Assembly: GCF_002251945.1 (NCBI RefSeq)
Contig: NZ_NDHW01000189.1
Coordinates: forward strand, 1 to 59,108
Length of the DNA stretch: 59,108 nucleotides
Reading direction: 5' to 3'
Origin: Pseudanabaena sp. SR411
GTDB lineage: Bacteria > Cyanobacteriota > Cyanobacteriia > Pseudanabaenales > Pseudanabaenaceae
The position numbers and the translations under genes are program-made. Positions within the stretch are counted from its first letter, which is position 1. Each line of letters begins with the position of its first letter. Positions 26,312 through 36,315 of this stretch are shown here, in pieces. The notes beneath the pieces were generated by a model, which searched no databases, was not told the DNA's origin, and saw nothing but the letters and a program-made list of their open reading frames with translations.

Positions 26312-27601
26312 ATGATGGCAAAAAAGCAACAGGTAAAAACCAGCATTAGTATCATTACTCAATTTTATCCGCCAGACTATGCAGCAACTGGACAATTTGT
26401 ATATGACTTAGCAGGGGCTTTGGCTGAAGAAGGATTTGAGGTAAGTGTGTTTACTGGGATGCCGGGATATGCGTTCAGACAAACAGATGTCAAACATGAA
26501 GAGCTTGATCATGGCGTGTTTGTACGACGCACTGGCTCTATTCATCTGATGTCTAAGCGAATTCGCAACAAAGTTTTTGGCAGTGTCTTATTCTTAGCCC
26601 GATGTGTTGTTAAATTTCTGAGCAAAGACATCCGTGGCTCACATCTTGTATTAACTTCTGCACCGCCATTTTTAGGATTAATTGGATGGTTTTACAATAA
26701 AGTTTTTGGTCATACCTACAGCTGCATTATTTATGACATTTATCCTGAAGTCGCCGTTCGTTTAAAGGTAGTTGCTTCTGAGCATTGGATTATCAAATTT
26801 TGGGAATTTGTCAATCGTAAGGTTTGGGATCGCTCAGAATCATTGATCGTTCTCAGTGAACCCATGAAGCAACTATTGATTAAGAAACACAAAAATCTAG
26901 CGCATAAGATTCACGTTATTCATAGCTGGGCTGATCCTAAATTTATTACCCCACTTGCCAAGTCAGAAAATTGGTTTGCCAAACAATATGGATTAACTGA
27001 TTGCTTTGTTGTACTTTATTCAGGCAATTTAGGACGTTGCCATGATAGTAAAACAATGCTCAAGTGCGCTCAATTACTCATCGGTCGCATTGACATCAAA
27101 TTTGTATTTATTGGCAATGGTGTTGGTTCACAGATGATTAAACAGGCGATCGCTGCTGGACAATTACCCAATGCGCTGCAATTGCCTTACCAAGATCGCG
27201 AAGTTTTACCATACTCATTAACTGCCTGCGATCTCTCGTTAGTAAGTATTTTGCCGAATGTGGGTGATACGATCGCGCCATCAAAAATGTATGGCATGTT
27301 AGCGGCTGGAAAACCTGTGGCAGTGATCTGTCCTACGGATAATTATTTGCGAGAAATTGTGAATGAGGGCAATTGTGGAGCTTGTTTTGAGAATGGCGAT
27401 GCCCAAGGATTAGCCGATTATATTTGCTGGCTTGCGTCAAATCCTCAGTTCAAAGATAAACTTGGCAAGAATGCTCGAAAATTACTAGAACGCCACTACA
27501 CTATTGATCAAGCTATTCCCAAATATATACATGCTTTAAAACTAAGAGATCACTGTCTAGATGCTGTCGATCAAAATCAACCAATTTTTCATAAAATTTA
27601 A
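26312..27601 (+). CDS. Glycosyltransferase family 4 (WcaI/WcaL-like)
   Basis: A 429-residue GT-B transferase. The N-terminal domain opens ISIITQFYPPDYAATGQFVY and has an amphipathic and hydrophobic stretch GSHLVLTSAPPFLGLIGW that can hold it at the inner membrane. The C-terminal domain has YSGNLGRCHD and the nucleotide-sugar signature VGDTIAPSKMYGMLAAGKPV (Glu position replaced by Lys-Met-Tyr context). This subfamily works on capsular or extracellular polysaccharides. No other polysaccharide gene is next to it. Two adjacent ATG codons (26312, 26315) give the start. Confidence 0.88.
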   Translation: MMAKKQQVKTSISIITQFYPPDYAATGQFVYDLAGALAEEGFEVSVFTGMPGYAFRQTDVKHEELDHGVFVRRTGSIHLMSKRIRNKVFGSVLFLARCVVKFLSKDIRGSHLVLTSAPPFLGLIGWFYNKVFGHTYSCIIYDIYPEVAVRLKVVASEHWIIKFWEFVNRKVWDRSESLIVLSEPMKQLLIKKHKNLAHKIHVIHSWADPKFITPLAKSENWFAKQYGLTDCFVVLYSGNLGRCHDSKTMLKCAQLLIGRIDIKFVFIGNGVGSQMIKQAIAAGQLPNALQLPYQDREVLPYSLTACDLSLVSILPNVGDTIAPSKMYGMLAAGKPVAVICPTDNYLREIVNEGNCGACFENGDAQGLADYICWLASNPQFKDKLGKNARKLLERHYTIDQAIPKYIHALKLRDHCLDAVDQNQPIFHKI

Positions 27602-27659
27602 GTTTAATACTCCTTTTCCAGTCAAAAGCTTGGTTTTGCTCTTTCTCTTGGGAAAATCG

Positions 27660-28025
27660 CTATGCGACAAAGGCTTGTTCAATATAATTTTGTAAGCAAA
27701 AGTCTTCTGAGGCGGTACGTCGGACTAGAGCCACATCAAACCGACAGGAAAGTGTCGCTAACTGTGGATGTTCACCTAAAAATATAGATGCAGCTCTAAT
27801 GAGTTTGGCTTGCTTTTTTGGGGTAATCGCCAGACTGCCATCATCATCCCAATTCCGATTGCTGCGGGTTTTTACTTCAATAAATAGTAACCATTGGCAA
27901 TCGCGAGCAATTAAATCCAACTCTCCCCAACGACACCGCCACTGAGTTTCTAAAATTTCCCACCCATTCGATTGTAAGAGTTGGGCTACGAGTATCTCCC
28001 CGCGATCGCCTACTTTTTTTACCAT
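27660..28025 (-). CDS. YraN family (UPF0102) endonuclease-like protein
   Basis: A 121-residue protein when started at the ATG at 28025 (MVKKVGDRGEILVAQLLQSN); the frame extends to 28082 but enters a palindrome. The PD-(D/E)XK-type residues are GERGE-like (KVGDRGE), WGELDLIARD and FIEVKTRSN. It is like Holliday-junction-resolvase folds, but the function of the family is not established; genetic links to DNA processing and competence are known. It stands alone. Confidence 0.9.
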   Translation of the reverse strand: MVKKVGDRGEILVAQLLQSNGWEILETQWRCRWGELDLIARDCQWLLFIEVKTRSNRNWDDDGSLAITPKKQAKLIRAASIFLGEHPQLATLSCRFDVALVRRTASEDFCLQNYIEQAFVA

Positions 28026-28050
28026 AAGGATTATGCGATTTATATAGACT

Positions 28051-28093
28051 AACCAATTTTTTGTGGCGCGAAGTAGCGCCACAAAAAATCGGT
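28051..28093. repeat. Palindrome between yraN-like and pentapeptide genes
   Basis: Arms ACCAATTTTTTGTGGCGC and complement around a six-base loop GAAGTA, which looks like a triloop GAA that gained three bases. It lies between divergent genes. The outer sequence GGTTCCTTA also flanks the palindromes near 34660, so they may form a further family. Confidence 0.7.
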
Positions 28094-28126
28094 TCCTTAT
28101 CTTAAGACTCAGTTATCATAAAGATT

Positions 28127-28645
28127 ATGAAAATCACAGTTTTTACGTTACGAAATTTTACTTTTAAAGCGATCTTTAAAGCCATAAATATACTCCTGCT
28201 GTGCTTAACTCTAACTTTGACGAGCGCTCAGCCTGCTTTAGCAGATGTATATGTGAAAGCTTTTCTCGAAGGAGCCGACTTTTCGGGGCGATCACTGCAA
28301 GGCTATCAGTTTAACGAGTCCGATCTGCGGAACACATCTTTTGTTAATGCTGACGCGCAAGGAGTCAGTTTTTTTGCTGCCAATATGAAAGAGGCTAACC
28401 TAACAGGAGCAAATCTCAGCTATAGCACGCTTGATAATGCACGTCTTGACAAGGCAAACTTAACCAATGCCGTAATTCAAGGTTCATTTGCTTACGGTAC
28501 TTCTTTTAATAATGTAATCATTGATGGTGCAGACTTTACGGATGTAGATTTACGTCCACCAATTCGTAAAAAGCTGTGTCTCTCAGCGAAGGGACAAAAC
28601 CCTGTAACTGGGAGAATGACCCGCGAAACTCTTGAGTGCGACTAA
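28127..28645 (+). CDS. Secreted pentapeptide-repeat protein
   Basis: A 172-residue protein with a signal peptide (INILLLCLTLTLTSAQPALA, cleavage after ALA near residue 39). It then has about eight tandem A(D/N)LXX pentapeptides, such as GADFSGRSLQGYQFNESDLR, NLTGANLSYSTLDNARL and GADFTDVDLR, forming a right-handed beta helix of about two to three coils. The C-terminus ends KLCLSAKGQNPVTGRMTRET. A thylakoid lumen or periplasmic location is likely; binding partner unknown. The gap 28646-28849 (204 bp) before the next gene shows no gene; it is rich in A/T and likely holds a promoter. Confidence 0.87.
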   Translation: MKITVFTLRNFTFKAIFKAINILLLCLTLTLTSAQPALADVYVKAFLEGADFSGRSLQGYQFNESDLRNTSFVNADAQGVSFFAANMKEANLTGANLSYSTLDNARLDKANLTNAVIQGSFAYGTSFNNVIIDGADFTDVDLRPPIRKKLCLSAKGQNPVTGRMTRETLECD

Positions 28646-28849
28646 ATCCAACTGTTATGGGCTTTATGTCTTAACTTTACAGGGAATTGCCATATTTGTA
28701 TTAAGTTGCCCTATTTTAGGGAGTATGATTCTCTGTGTGCATAGCACAGGATTTTTGGGAACTATTTTGAACAAATAGTTTGACTGATACAAATACTTGA
28801 TATCTGTGCTAACAATACTTGTCCTGAGGATCGCTCTGCCTATCAGTGT

Positions 28850-31800
28850 ATGCAGTTAAATGAAACTTCCAATGACCTATCAAGTGGCAGATTACTACAA
28901 AGAAGCTTATTGCCACAAAGCTTGCCTGCTTACCCTGGGCTAGATATTGCTGCGGAAGTATGGACAGCCGTAGATCTTGGTGGCGATTATTATCAGTTTT
29001 TAGAGCAATCAGGGACATTAGCTGTAGCGATCGCCGACTCTTCAGGCAAATCGGTTGCTGGAGCGATTCATGCCGCTTTATTTAAAGGACAATTGGATGC
29101 CTATGGACAGCAGGGCCGACTCCAAAATCCTTCTTCCATGTTGAATTCTTTAAACCAATTACTTTGCAAAAGCGGCACTGATGATGCGATCGCCTTTTGT
29201 TATGGTGCGCTTGATCTAGTTAACTATGAGCTGCATTTGGGTAATGCTGGTATTCCAGGACCATTAATTTATCGGGCTGAGACTAATACCTGTGAAGAGG
29301 TTGTCAATCCTGCGATCGCTCTGGGGCGTTTTGATAGTGCCACCTACAGAGCTACTTCGCGATCGCTAAATGAAGGAGATATAGCCATCTTTTTTAGTGA
29401 TGGACTATTTGAGGCAACTAGTCCAGCGGGAGAAGAATTTGGCAGATCTAACGGTGCTGATATTTCCCCACTACGCAAAACTGTAATTGAACTAGCTCAA
29501 TATTCGGCTACAGACATTTTGCAAGGCTTAAAGACAGCCCTTGATCAATTTTCAGAACTAGATGTTCCTGACGACGATGTTTCGATCGTTGTGATTAAAC
29601 TTAAAAACAAGGTTAAATTTTCTGAACTGCGTAACTGTCCATATCTTGAAGCTTTACAAGCATGGCAACGCTCTGAAGAAACCGATGAATCTTGCCTATT
29701 GCGAGGAACACGTCTTGCTGAATCCCTAGCTTGGGCTGATGGTCAACCAGAATTACCAAGAATTGATCTCAACTTTTTGGAGGCTTCACAAAGAGTTAAT
29801 GAGCGCGAACAAATGATGGCCGCGCGAGCCGCCGATGCCGATCGCCTCGAAAAACTGAGCCAAGAACTCGAAAAAAGCCTAGATTCCGAACGTCGTCAGC
29901 GCGTAATCGCCGAGATGGGCGAAATCAACGAAAAAATAGTTGCTTACACCATTTCTTCAGAAGCACTATTTCTTTCTAATAATCATATTGAAGCGATGAT
30001 TGCGGGTGTAATTGGTGGTGTCCAGTTAAAACGCCTAACGACTCAAGTTGACGAAAGCACCCTTGAGAATCTACGCGCCAATACCCAAATTCGGGCAATT
30101 ACTGCCCTAGAGCAAGTTGTCTATGGTACGCATGAATATAATCGCCTAGAAGGACATGGATTTTGGGTTAATAAGGTTTGCTATTCTCGCGATGGTCAAT
30201 TTATTGCTTCTGCTAGTAGCGATCGCACCATCAAAATTTGGGACGCATCAGGAGTTTTACTCCAAACCTTAACCAGTCATACAAATTGGGTAACTAGCGT
30301 TGCTTTTAGCCCCAACGGCAACCTATTGGTGTCAGGTAGCCGCGACAATATGGTCAAGATCTGGAAACGTGATGAATCTACAGGTAAATTTGCCGCTCAA
30401 CCCATCGCTACCCTCAGAGGTCATGAAGGTCCTGTTTTAGACGTATGTTTCAGTCATGACGGTGAGATGATTGCCTCAGCAAGCGAAGATACAACCGTTA
30501 AACTTTGGAAAAATGATGGTACTGTAATTCGGACTTTACGCGGCGGTCATGATCGTTGGGTCACCTGTGTAGCTTTTCATCCTAATAGTAAATCTCTAGT
30601 TTCAGGTAGTGCCGATCGCAACCTGATCATCTGGAATACTCTGGGCGTACCCATCAGACATTTACGAGGGCATGACAGTTTTGTCGAAAGTGTTGCCTAT
30701 GCGCCCAATGGGCTGGCTATTGTTTCTGGCAGCCGCGATCGCACAGTCAAAATGTGGGGATCAGATGGAATTTTACTGAAAACTTTTTATGGACATTCTG
30801 ACAAAGTGTGGAGTGTCGCCTTTAGTCATGACAATCACACAATCGCTTCAAGCGGATTTGACCGCACAATTCGCGTTTGGGACATAGAACAGGGTTTGCA
30901 ATATACCTTTCAAGGACATGGTGATGTAGTTCATAGTATTGCCTTTAGTCCCGATGGCAAAACCCTTGCTTCAGCTAGTAGAGACACCACTGTAAAGCTG
31001 TGGGCAATTCGTGGTACTCCTTTAAGAACTTTGATGGGACATACAGATGAAGTGTTCTCGGTTGCCGTTAGTCCTAACTCTAAATTTTTAGCTTCCACCT
31101 GCAAAGATAAAACCGTTAATCTCTGGAATGCTAATGGCACGCTTGAGGCGGTTTTAGAAGGGCATAATGATAAAGTTAACTGCGTCACCTTCAGTCCAGA
31201 TAGCTCAACCATTTTGACTGCGGCGGCTGATGCCAGCATCAAACTCTGGAGAACCGATGGAACCTTAATTGATACCATTAGCGCCCATCGTGCCGAAATT
31301 TATAAGGTTGTTTATCGTTGCGATGGTCAGGTTTTTGCTTCTTGTAGTGCGGATGGTACTGTCCGAGTTTGGAGTGCTGATGGCAAATGGCTACAAACAC
31401 TAACAGGTCACACAGCCGAAGTATATAGTATCGATTTTGCTCCCGACGGCAGTATGCTCGCATCAGCTAGCAAAGACAAACTGATTAATCTCTGGAGTTG
31501 GGATGGCACTCTGCTAGGGACTTTAGACGGACATAGTGCTGAAGTTTATACAGTTTGTTTTAACCCTAATGGCAAGATGATTGCTAGCGGCAGTATGGAT
31601 CAAAGTGTAAAACTTTGGAGTATTGAAGGGCAATTAATTAAAACCTTAAATGGTCACAGTGCGGAAGTCACTAGTGTCTGTTTTAGTCCCGATGGCAAAT
31701 CAATTGTTTCGGCAAGTGAAGACTCCACCATTCAGTTTTGGAGTGGTGATGGTACGCTTTTACGCACCTTTAATGGACATCAAGGTCCCGTGCGAAGTGT

Positions 31801-32017
31801 CTGCTTTAGTCCCAATGGCAAAATTTTGGTGTCATCAGGTGAAGATCGGAAGATCATCATGTGGAATCTCGATCTCGAAAATCTGCTAATGCGCGGATGT
31901 CAATGGTTACAAGAGTATTTAAGAACGAATATTAACGTTTCTGAAGAGGATAAGCGTACCTGTTTAGGTGGCTGTGGCTGGTTGTATAAATATCTCAAAT
32001 CTACTCCTCCCTCCTAA
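28850..32017 (+). CDS. SpoIIE-type PP2C phosphatase fused to fourteen WD40 repeats
   Basis: A 1055-residue protein. The N-terminal phosphatase domain (about 13-250) keeps the metal and catalytic motifs VDLGGDYYQF, AIADSSGKSVAGA, FFSDGLFEATSPAGEEFG and VPDDDVSIVVIKL. A coiled-coil linker (about 315-370) leads to a helical segment QLKRLTTQVDESTLENLRAN-ITALEQVVYG, the spacer that precedes WD40 tails in cyanobacterial nSTAND proteins. Fourteen WD40 repeats follow (about 430-1010), enough for two seven-bladed propellers. The tail GCQWLQEYL...GGCGWLYKYLK matches the tail of those nSTAND proteins. The TAA stop overlaps the next start (TAATG). Confidence 0.93.
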   Translation: MQLNETSNDLSSGRLLQRSLLPQSLPAYPGLDIAAEVWTAVDLGGDYYQFLEQSGTLAVAIADSSGKSVAGAIHAALFKGQLDAYGQQGRLQNPSSMLNSLNQLLCKSGTDDAIAFCYGALDLVNYELHLGNAGIPGPLIYRAETNTCEEVVNPAIALGRFDSATYRATSRSLNEGDIAIFFSDGLFEATSPAGEEFGRSNGADISPLRKTVIELAQYSATDILQGLKTALDQFSELDVPDDDVSIVVIKLKNKVKFSELRNCPYLEALQAWQRSEETDESCLLRGTRLAESLAWADGQPELPRIDLNFLEASQRVNEREQMMAARAADADRLEKLSQELEKSLDSERRQRVIAEMGEINEKIVAYTISSEALFLSNNHIEAMIAGVIGGVQLKRLTTQVDESTLENLRANTQIRAITALEQVVYGTHEYNRLEGHGFWVNKVCYSRDGQFIASASSDRTIKIWDASGVLLQTLTSHTNWVTSVAFSPNGNLLVSGSRDNMVKIWKRDESTGKFAAQPIATLRGHEGPVLDVCFSHDGEMIASASEDTTVKLWKNDGTVIRTLRGGHDRWVTCVAFHPNSKSLVSGSADRNLIIWNTLGVPIRHLRGHDSFVESVAYAPNGLAIVSGSRDRTVKMWGSDGILLKTFYGHSDKVWSVAFSHDNHTIASSGFDRTIRVWDIEQGLQYTFQGHGDVVHSIAFSPDGKTLASASRDTTVKLWAIRGTPLRTLMGHTDEVFSVAVSPNSKFLASTCKDKTVNLWNANGTLEAVLEGHNDKVNCVTFSPDSSTILTAAADASIKLWRTDGTLIDTISAHRAEIYKVVYRCDGQVFASCSADGTVRVWSADGKWLQTLTGHTAEVYSIDFAPDGSMLASASKDKLINLWSWDGTLLGTLDGHSAEVYTVCFNPNGKMIASGSMDQSVKLWSIEGQLIKTLNGHSAEVTSVCFSPDGKSIVSASEDSTIQFWSGDGTLLRTFNGHQGPVRSVCFSPNGKILVSSGEDRKIIMWNLDLENLLMRGCQWLQEYLRTNINVSEEDKRTCLGGCGWLYKYLKSTPPS

Positions 32018-33186
32018 TGTTTGCCATTCCCTTAGCTTGGTTACAACTTACTTATCAAAAGGGGCGACTAGCGATCGCGATCGCAGGGATCATGTTTGCA
32101 GTAATTTTGATCGCCATGCAGTTAGGTTTTCAAGAAGCCCTATTTAAAAGTGCTGTGCTGTTACACCTGAACTTGCGTAGTGATCTAGTCCTGATTCATC
32201 CTAGCTCGAATAATTTACTGAATCTGAGACAATTCTCACGCCGCCGCTTACATCAAGCTGCTGGATTTACAGGGGTCAAATCGGTGTACCCAGTATATGT
32301 TGGTCTAGCTGTGTGGAATGCAACTGAGCTTGGCGTAAAGGAAGATATTTTAGCGATTGGTGTTTCCCCCCAAGCCAACCCATTTCTATTTCCCAATATC
32401 AAACCAGATTTAGATAAAACTTTATTGCCTGATGTTGTGCTGTTTGATCGCGGCTCAAGGGAAGATTTTTATGGCTCAGTGGCTGCTGAATATGAAGCCG
32501 CGATCGCTCAAGGCAAAATCCTCACCAAAGAGGTAGCTAACCGCACCATTAGGATCGGCGGAATATTTACGATGGGAGTATCTTTTGCGGCTAACGGTAC
32601 ATTGATTACAAGCGAACAAAACTTCTTAAGAATTTTCCCCGATCGCCCAGTTGGAAATATTAGCTTAGGCTTAATCCAGCTAGAAAATGGAGCCAATGCG
32701 ATCGCCGTTCGTGAGGCTATGCGATCGCAGTTAGATCACGATGTAAAAATATTGACTAGACAAGAATTTATTGATTTGGAGCTAAATTACTGGTCTGAAG
32801 CAACCCCGATTGGTTTTATCTTTGGCTTAGGCGTGACTATGGGCTTTATTGTTGGTGTCGTTATTGTCTACCAAGTTTTATATAAAGATGTGTCCGATCA
32901 TCTAGCTGAATATGCCACCCTTAAGGCGATGGGATACAGCAACTTTTATTTGTTTAGTCTAATTTTGCAAGAATCTTTGCTGTTATCGCTCTGTGGATTT
33001 GTGCCAGCTCTATTAACTTGTGCAATTCTTTACAAGCTGACCGAAAGTGCTACGGGTTTGCTGATGGAGCTAAATAGCGATCGCATTTTGCAGTTACTAT
33101 TTCTAACGATCACGATGTGTGTGATTTCAGGGACATTATCGCTTCGCAAAGTACAAACTGCCGATCCTGCGGAAATTTTTGAATAA
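32017..33186 (+). CDS. DevC-like ABC transporter permease (MacB/FtsX fold), orphan
   Basis: A 389-residue permease similar to DevC of heterocyst-type glycolipid exporters. Helix 1 is in the opening LAIAIAGIMFAVILIAMQLG (about 17-36). A large periplasmic domain (about 45-265) follows, then three helices near 268-293, 317-345 and 365-380, with FKMA-like coupling LAEYATLKAMGYSNFYLF. It overlaps the WD40-phosphatase gene by one base, so translation is coupled. The DevB adaptor and DevA ATPase that normally go with it are absent from the window. Confidence 0.9.
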   Translation: MFAIPLAWLQLTYQKGRLAIAIAGIMFAVILIAMQLGFQEALFKSAVLLHLNLRSDLVLIHPSSNNLLNLRQFSRRRLHQAAGFTGVKSVYPVYVGLAVWNATELGVKEDILAIGVSPQANPFLFPNIKPDLDKTLLPDVVLFDRGSREDFYGSVAAEYEAAIAQGKILTKEVANRTIRIGGIFTMGVSFAANGTLITSEQNFLRIFPDRPVGNISLGLIQLENGANAIAVREAMRSQLDHDVKILTRQEFIDLELNYWSEATPIGFIFGLGVTMGFIVGVVIVYQVLYKDVSDHLAEYATLKAMGYSNFYLFSLILQESLLLSLCGFVPALLTCAILYKLTESATGLLMELNSDRILQLLFLTITMCVISGTLSLRKVQTADPAEIFE

Positions 33187-33230
33187 ATATTTGAATAGAT
33201 GGGCGATCGCCCCTAAGCCCCAAGGTTTAC

Positions 33231-33380
33231 TCTGAAGCGATCAATTGGGATCTATATCTAGGTATTTCCCAAAGACAATTACGCAGGTTTACATCCAATG
33301 GAGAGATTAGGCTACTACCAGAGAAACAGGAGCATCTGGCTAAGGAAGGGGCTATACAAAAGGCTAATCGGTTAGAAACA
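33231..33380 (+). pseudogene. Remnant of a Uma2-family gene (C-terminal fragment)
   Basis: The plus frame reads WDLYLGISQRQLRRFTSNGE, then IRLLPEKQEHLAKEGAIQ, resembling the C-terminal tails of Uma2 proteins, which have an x-F-D/N-x-x-G-x-LLLTPEE pattern and a helix of Glu/Lys. There is no start codon or the PD-(D/E)XK core. It lies in the 264-bp gap 33187-33450 between the DevC-like gene and hemF. Confidence 0.55.
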
Positions 33381-33420
33381 ATTTTTGTGATCGCAGGGTA
33401 TTTATTGATCCTGATGCATA

Positions 33421-33449
33421 AAAAAGCACCCTACGAGGGGTGCTTTTTT
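33421..33449. terminator. Bidirectional terminator hairpin
   Basis: AAAAAGCACCC with complement GGGTGCTTTTT and a five-base loop. It lies 2 bases beyond the hemF stop (minus strand) and downstream of the DevC-like gene. Unlike most hairpins in this window it is not a triloop. Confidence 0.8.
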
Positions 33450-33450
33450 A

Positions 33451-34473
33451 TTAGGCTTTCCAGTTAACCCAGTCTTGAGGTTTTAGGAAAGTTGTGTGCA
33501 GTTCTGCTTCAGGCGTATTTGGTTCAGGATGATAATCGTAGTCCCACCGTACTAGCGGAGGCAGCGACATCAGAATTGATTCAGTACGTCCATTGGTTTG
33601 CAAGCCAAAAATTGTGCCGCGATCATAGACGAGGTTAAATTCTACATAGCGTCCGCGACGGTATAGTTGCCATTGCTTTTCGCGATCGCCATATTCCATG
33701 TTGCGGCGACGATTGGCGATCGGGGTATAGGCTGGTAAGAAAGAGTTACCGCAGCTTTGGACAAAGGAGAAAATCTCTTCCCAAGTGCGAGGAACATCAC
33801 CGATCTCATCACTCATGACTTGAGCAGTTGTTGAGTCGTTACTATTTTTGTAAAGTCCATCTTCACCGTTTTGGTAGTCAAAGAAAATGCCACCGACTCC
33901 ACGAGTCTCGCCGCGATGCTTGAGGAAGAAGTAATCATCACACCACTGTTTGAACACAGGATAGTAATGAGGATTGTGGCGATCGCAAGCTTCTTTGAGT
34001 GTGGTGTGCAAATGCTTAGCATCTTCGGCAAAACCATAGTAAGGGGTGAGGTCAAGTCCGCCACCAAACCACCAGATTGGACCTGCTTCAAAATAGCGAT
34101 AGTTCAGATGAACTGTTGGTGCGTAAGGATTTTTAGGATGCAGCACCATCGAAGTACCCGTTGCATAGAAAGTTTCGCCTGCAACTTCTGGGTGATGGCG
34201 CAAAATAGCTGGGGGCAATTGGGAGCCATAGACCTCAGAAAAATTTACGCCACCCTTATCAAAATAGTCGCCATCTGTAATTACACGCGATCGCCCGCCA
34301 CCACCTTCAGGACGTTCCCACTGATCCTGTTTAAACTTGGCTTTGCCGTCTAGTTCCTCTAAACCTTGGCAAATGCTGTCTTGTAAGGATTGCATGAACT
34401 GTTTTACACGAGTTTTAGAATCAACAGGAACTTTGAGTAAAACCTTGCTAGGGGCGACAGGGGCGATAGTCAT
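33451..34473 (-). CDS. hemF: Oxygen-dependent coproporphyrinogen III oxidase
   Basis: A 340-residue cytosolic enzyme converting coproporphyrinogen III to protoporphyrinogen IX with oxygen, upstream of heme and chlorophyll. Signatures include the dimer/active-site segment [20 protein letters not shown] (about residues 118-137) and [16 protein letters not shown], and the C-terminal [20 protein letters not shown] with a catalytic Arg/Asp. Length is normal. It is transcribed towards the DevC-like gene. The chl genes for chlorophyll synthesis are 1 kb away but on a separate transcription unit, since a GNAT gene on the plus strand intervenes. Confidence 0.97.
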   Translation of the reverse strand: MTIAPVAPSKVLLKVPVDSKTRVKQFMQSLQDSICQGLEELDGKAKFKQDQWERPEGGGGRSRVITDGDYFDKGGVNFSEVYGSQLPPAILRHHPEVAGETFYATGTSMVLHPKNPYAPTVHLNYRYFEAGPIWWFGGGLDLTPYYGFAEDAKHLHTTLKEACDRHNPHYYPVFKQWCDDYFFLKHRGETRGVGGIFFDYQNGEDGLYKNSNDSTTAQVMSDEIGDVPRTWEEIFSFVQSCGNSFLPAYTPIANRRRNMEYGDREKQWQLYRRGRYVEFNLVYDRGTIFGLQTNGRTESILMSLPPLVRWDYDYHPEPNTPEAELHTTFLKPQDWVNWKA

Positions 34474-34666
34474 AATCGTTATCTTGCTACTTACTAATAT
34501 TTCAGGGATTGGACTTAGGATTTTTTATAAGCGTTGATCACTAATTAAATACTGTACATTTAGTCTGTGATACCTAGGTGAAATGTAAAGCATTGTGTAG
34601 TAATTTATCGCGATCGCAAACCTATAGCTATCTATAGAGTTGGGAGCATTGCTAAGGTAAGGAACC

Positions 34667-34703
34667 AGATTTTTGATGGCGCGGCACGCGCCATCAAAAA
34701 TCT
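34667..34703. repeat. Triloop palindrome upstream of the GNAT gene
   Basis: Arms AGATTTTTGATGGCGCG and complement around a GCA loop, closed by G-C instead of the usual C-G. Preceded by GGTAAGGAACC, shared with 28051-28093. It lies between the divergent hemF and GNAT genes. Confidence 0.75.
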
Positions 34704-34705
34704 TA

Positions 34706-34757
34706 AAAGGTTTTAAAATCACAAAATGGCGTAGCCACTTTGTGATTTGGTATTAAC
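34706..34757. repeat. Family B half copy
   Basis: AAGGTTTTAAAATCACAAAATGGC-GTA-GCC..., the hairpin half of family B with one stem mismatch (ACTTTGTG). It ends TTTGGTATTA, directly before the GNAT start. Confidence 0.7.
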
Positions 34758-34758
34758 T

Positions 34759-35313
34759 ATGCTAGATCTGCCAGACCAATTTTTAACTTTGCAAACACCA
34801 CGACTCATCTTGCGAAAATTGGCGATTACCGATGCTGAAGATATTTTTGCCTATGCTAGCGATCCGCAGGTAACAACTTACACGGCATGGGAAACACATC
34901 GATCTATTAATGAGACTTATGAATATTTGAATAACTTCGTCTTTCAGATGTATCGTTCTGGAAAGGGGATGAATTGGGGAATAGTGATGAAAGAGAATGG
35001 CAAATTAATTGGAACTTGCAGTTTACATACTGCACCTGTCCATCGACGTGCTGAACTGGGATATGTGCTATCCAGAAATTATTGGGGCAATGGATTAATG
35101 ACTGAGGCAGCAAAATCGGCGATCGCTTTTGGCTTTCATGTTATGCAGTTGCAAAGGATTCAGGCTATTTGCGATGTAAATAATGTGTCTTCCGCAAGGG
35201 TTTTAGAAAAAGCAGAAATGCAATTTGAGGGGATTTTGCATAACTACCTTTTTTATAAAGAACGATCATGGGATGTGAAGATGTATGCGATTACGCGATC
35301 GCTAGATCTCTAA
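34759..35313 (+). CDS. GNAT N-acetyltransferase (RimJ/RimL-like)
   Basis: A 184-residue acetyl-CoA-dependent transferase when started at the ATG at 34759 (a TTG at 34747 lies in a repeat and is less likely). The first strand is LQTPRLILRKLAITDAEDIF. The acetyl-CoA loop is ELGYVLSRNYWGNGLMTEA (about residues 100-118), with the later VNNVSSARVLEKAEMQFEG segment typical of RimJ/RimL relatives. These acetylate ribosomal-protein N-termini or small molecules; the target here is not known. Confidence 0.88.
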   Translation: MLDLPDQFLTLQTPRLILRKLAITDAEDIFAYASDPQVTTYTAWETHRSINETYEYLNNFVFQMYRSGKGMNWGIVMKENGKLIGTCSLHTAPVHRRAELGYVLSRNYWGNGLMTEAAKSAIAFGFHVMQLQRIQAICDVNNVSSARVLEKAEMQFEGILHNYLFYKERSWDVKMYAITRSLDL

Positions 35314-35343
35314 AAAAAGCCCTCGCTAAGCGAGGGCTTTTTT
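35312..35343. terminator. Bidirectional triloop terminator
   Basis: AAAAAAAGCCCTCGC-TAA-GCGAGGGCTTTTTTT, perfect. It starts in the stop codon of the plus-strand GNAT gene (35311-35313) and lies 5 bases beyond the end of the minus-strand chlL. Confidence 0.9.
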
Positions 35344-35348
35344 GATGA

Positions 35349-36260
<912 letters not shown>

Positions 36261-36291
36261 CTATAAAACTAATTATATTAATAAACTTCCA

Positions 36292-36310
36292 TTGGGCGCA
36301 AAGCGCCCAA
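36292..36310. repeat. Triloop hairpin between chlB and chlL
   Basis: TTGGGCGC-AAA-GCGCCCAA with no T run. It is 6 bases from the chlB stop. As an intra-operon hairpin it might tune chlL expression or protect the upstream mRNA. Confidence 0.7.
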
Positions 36311-36315
36311 ATCCA

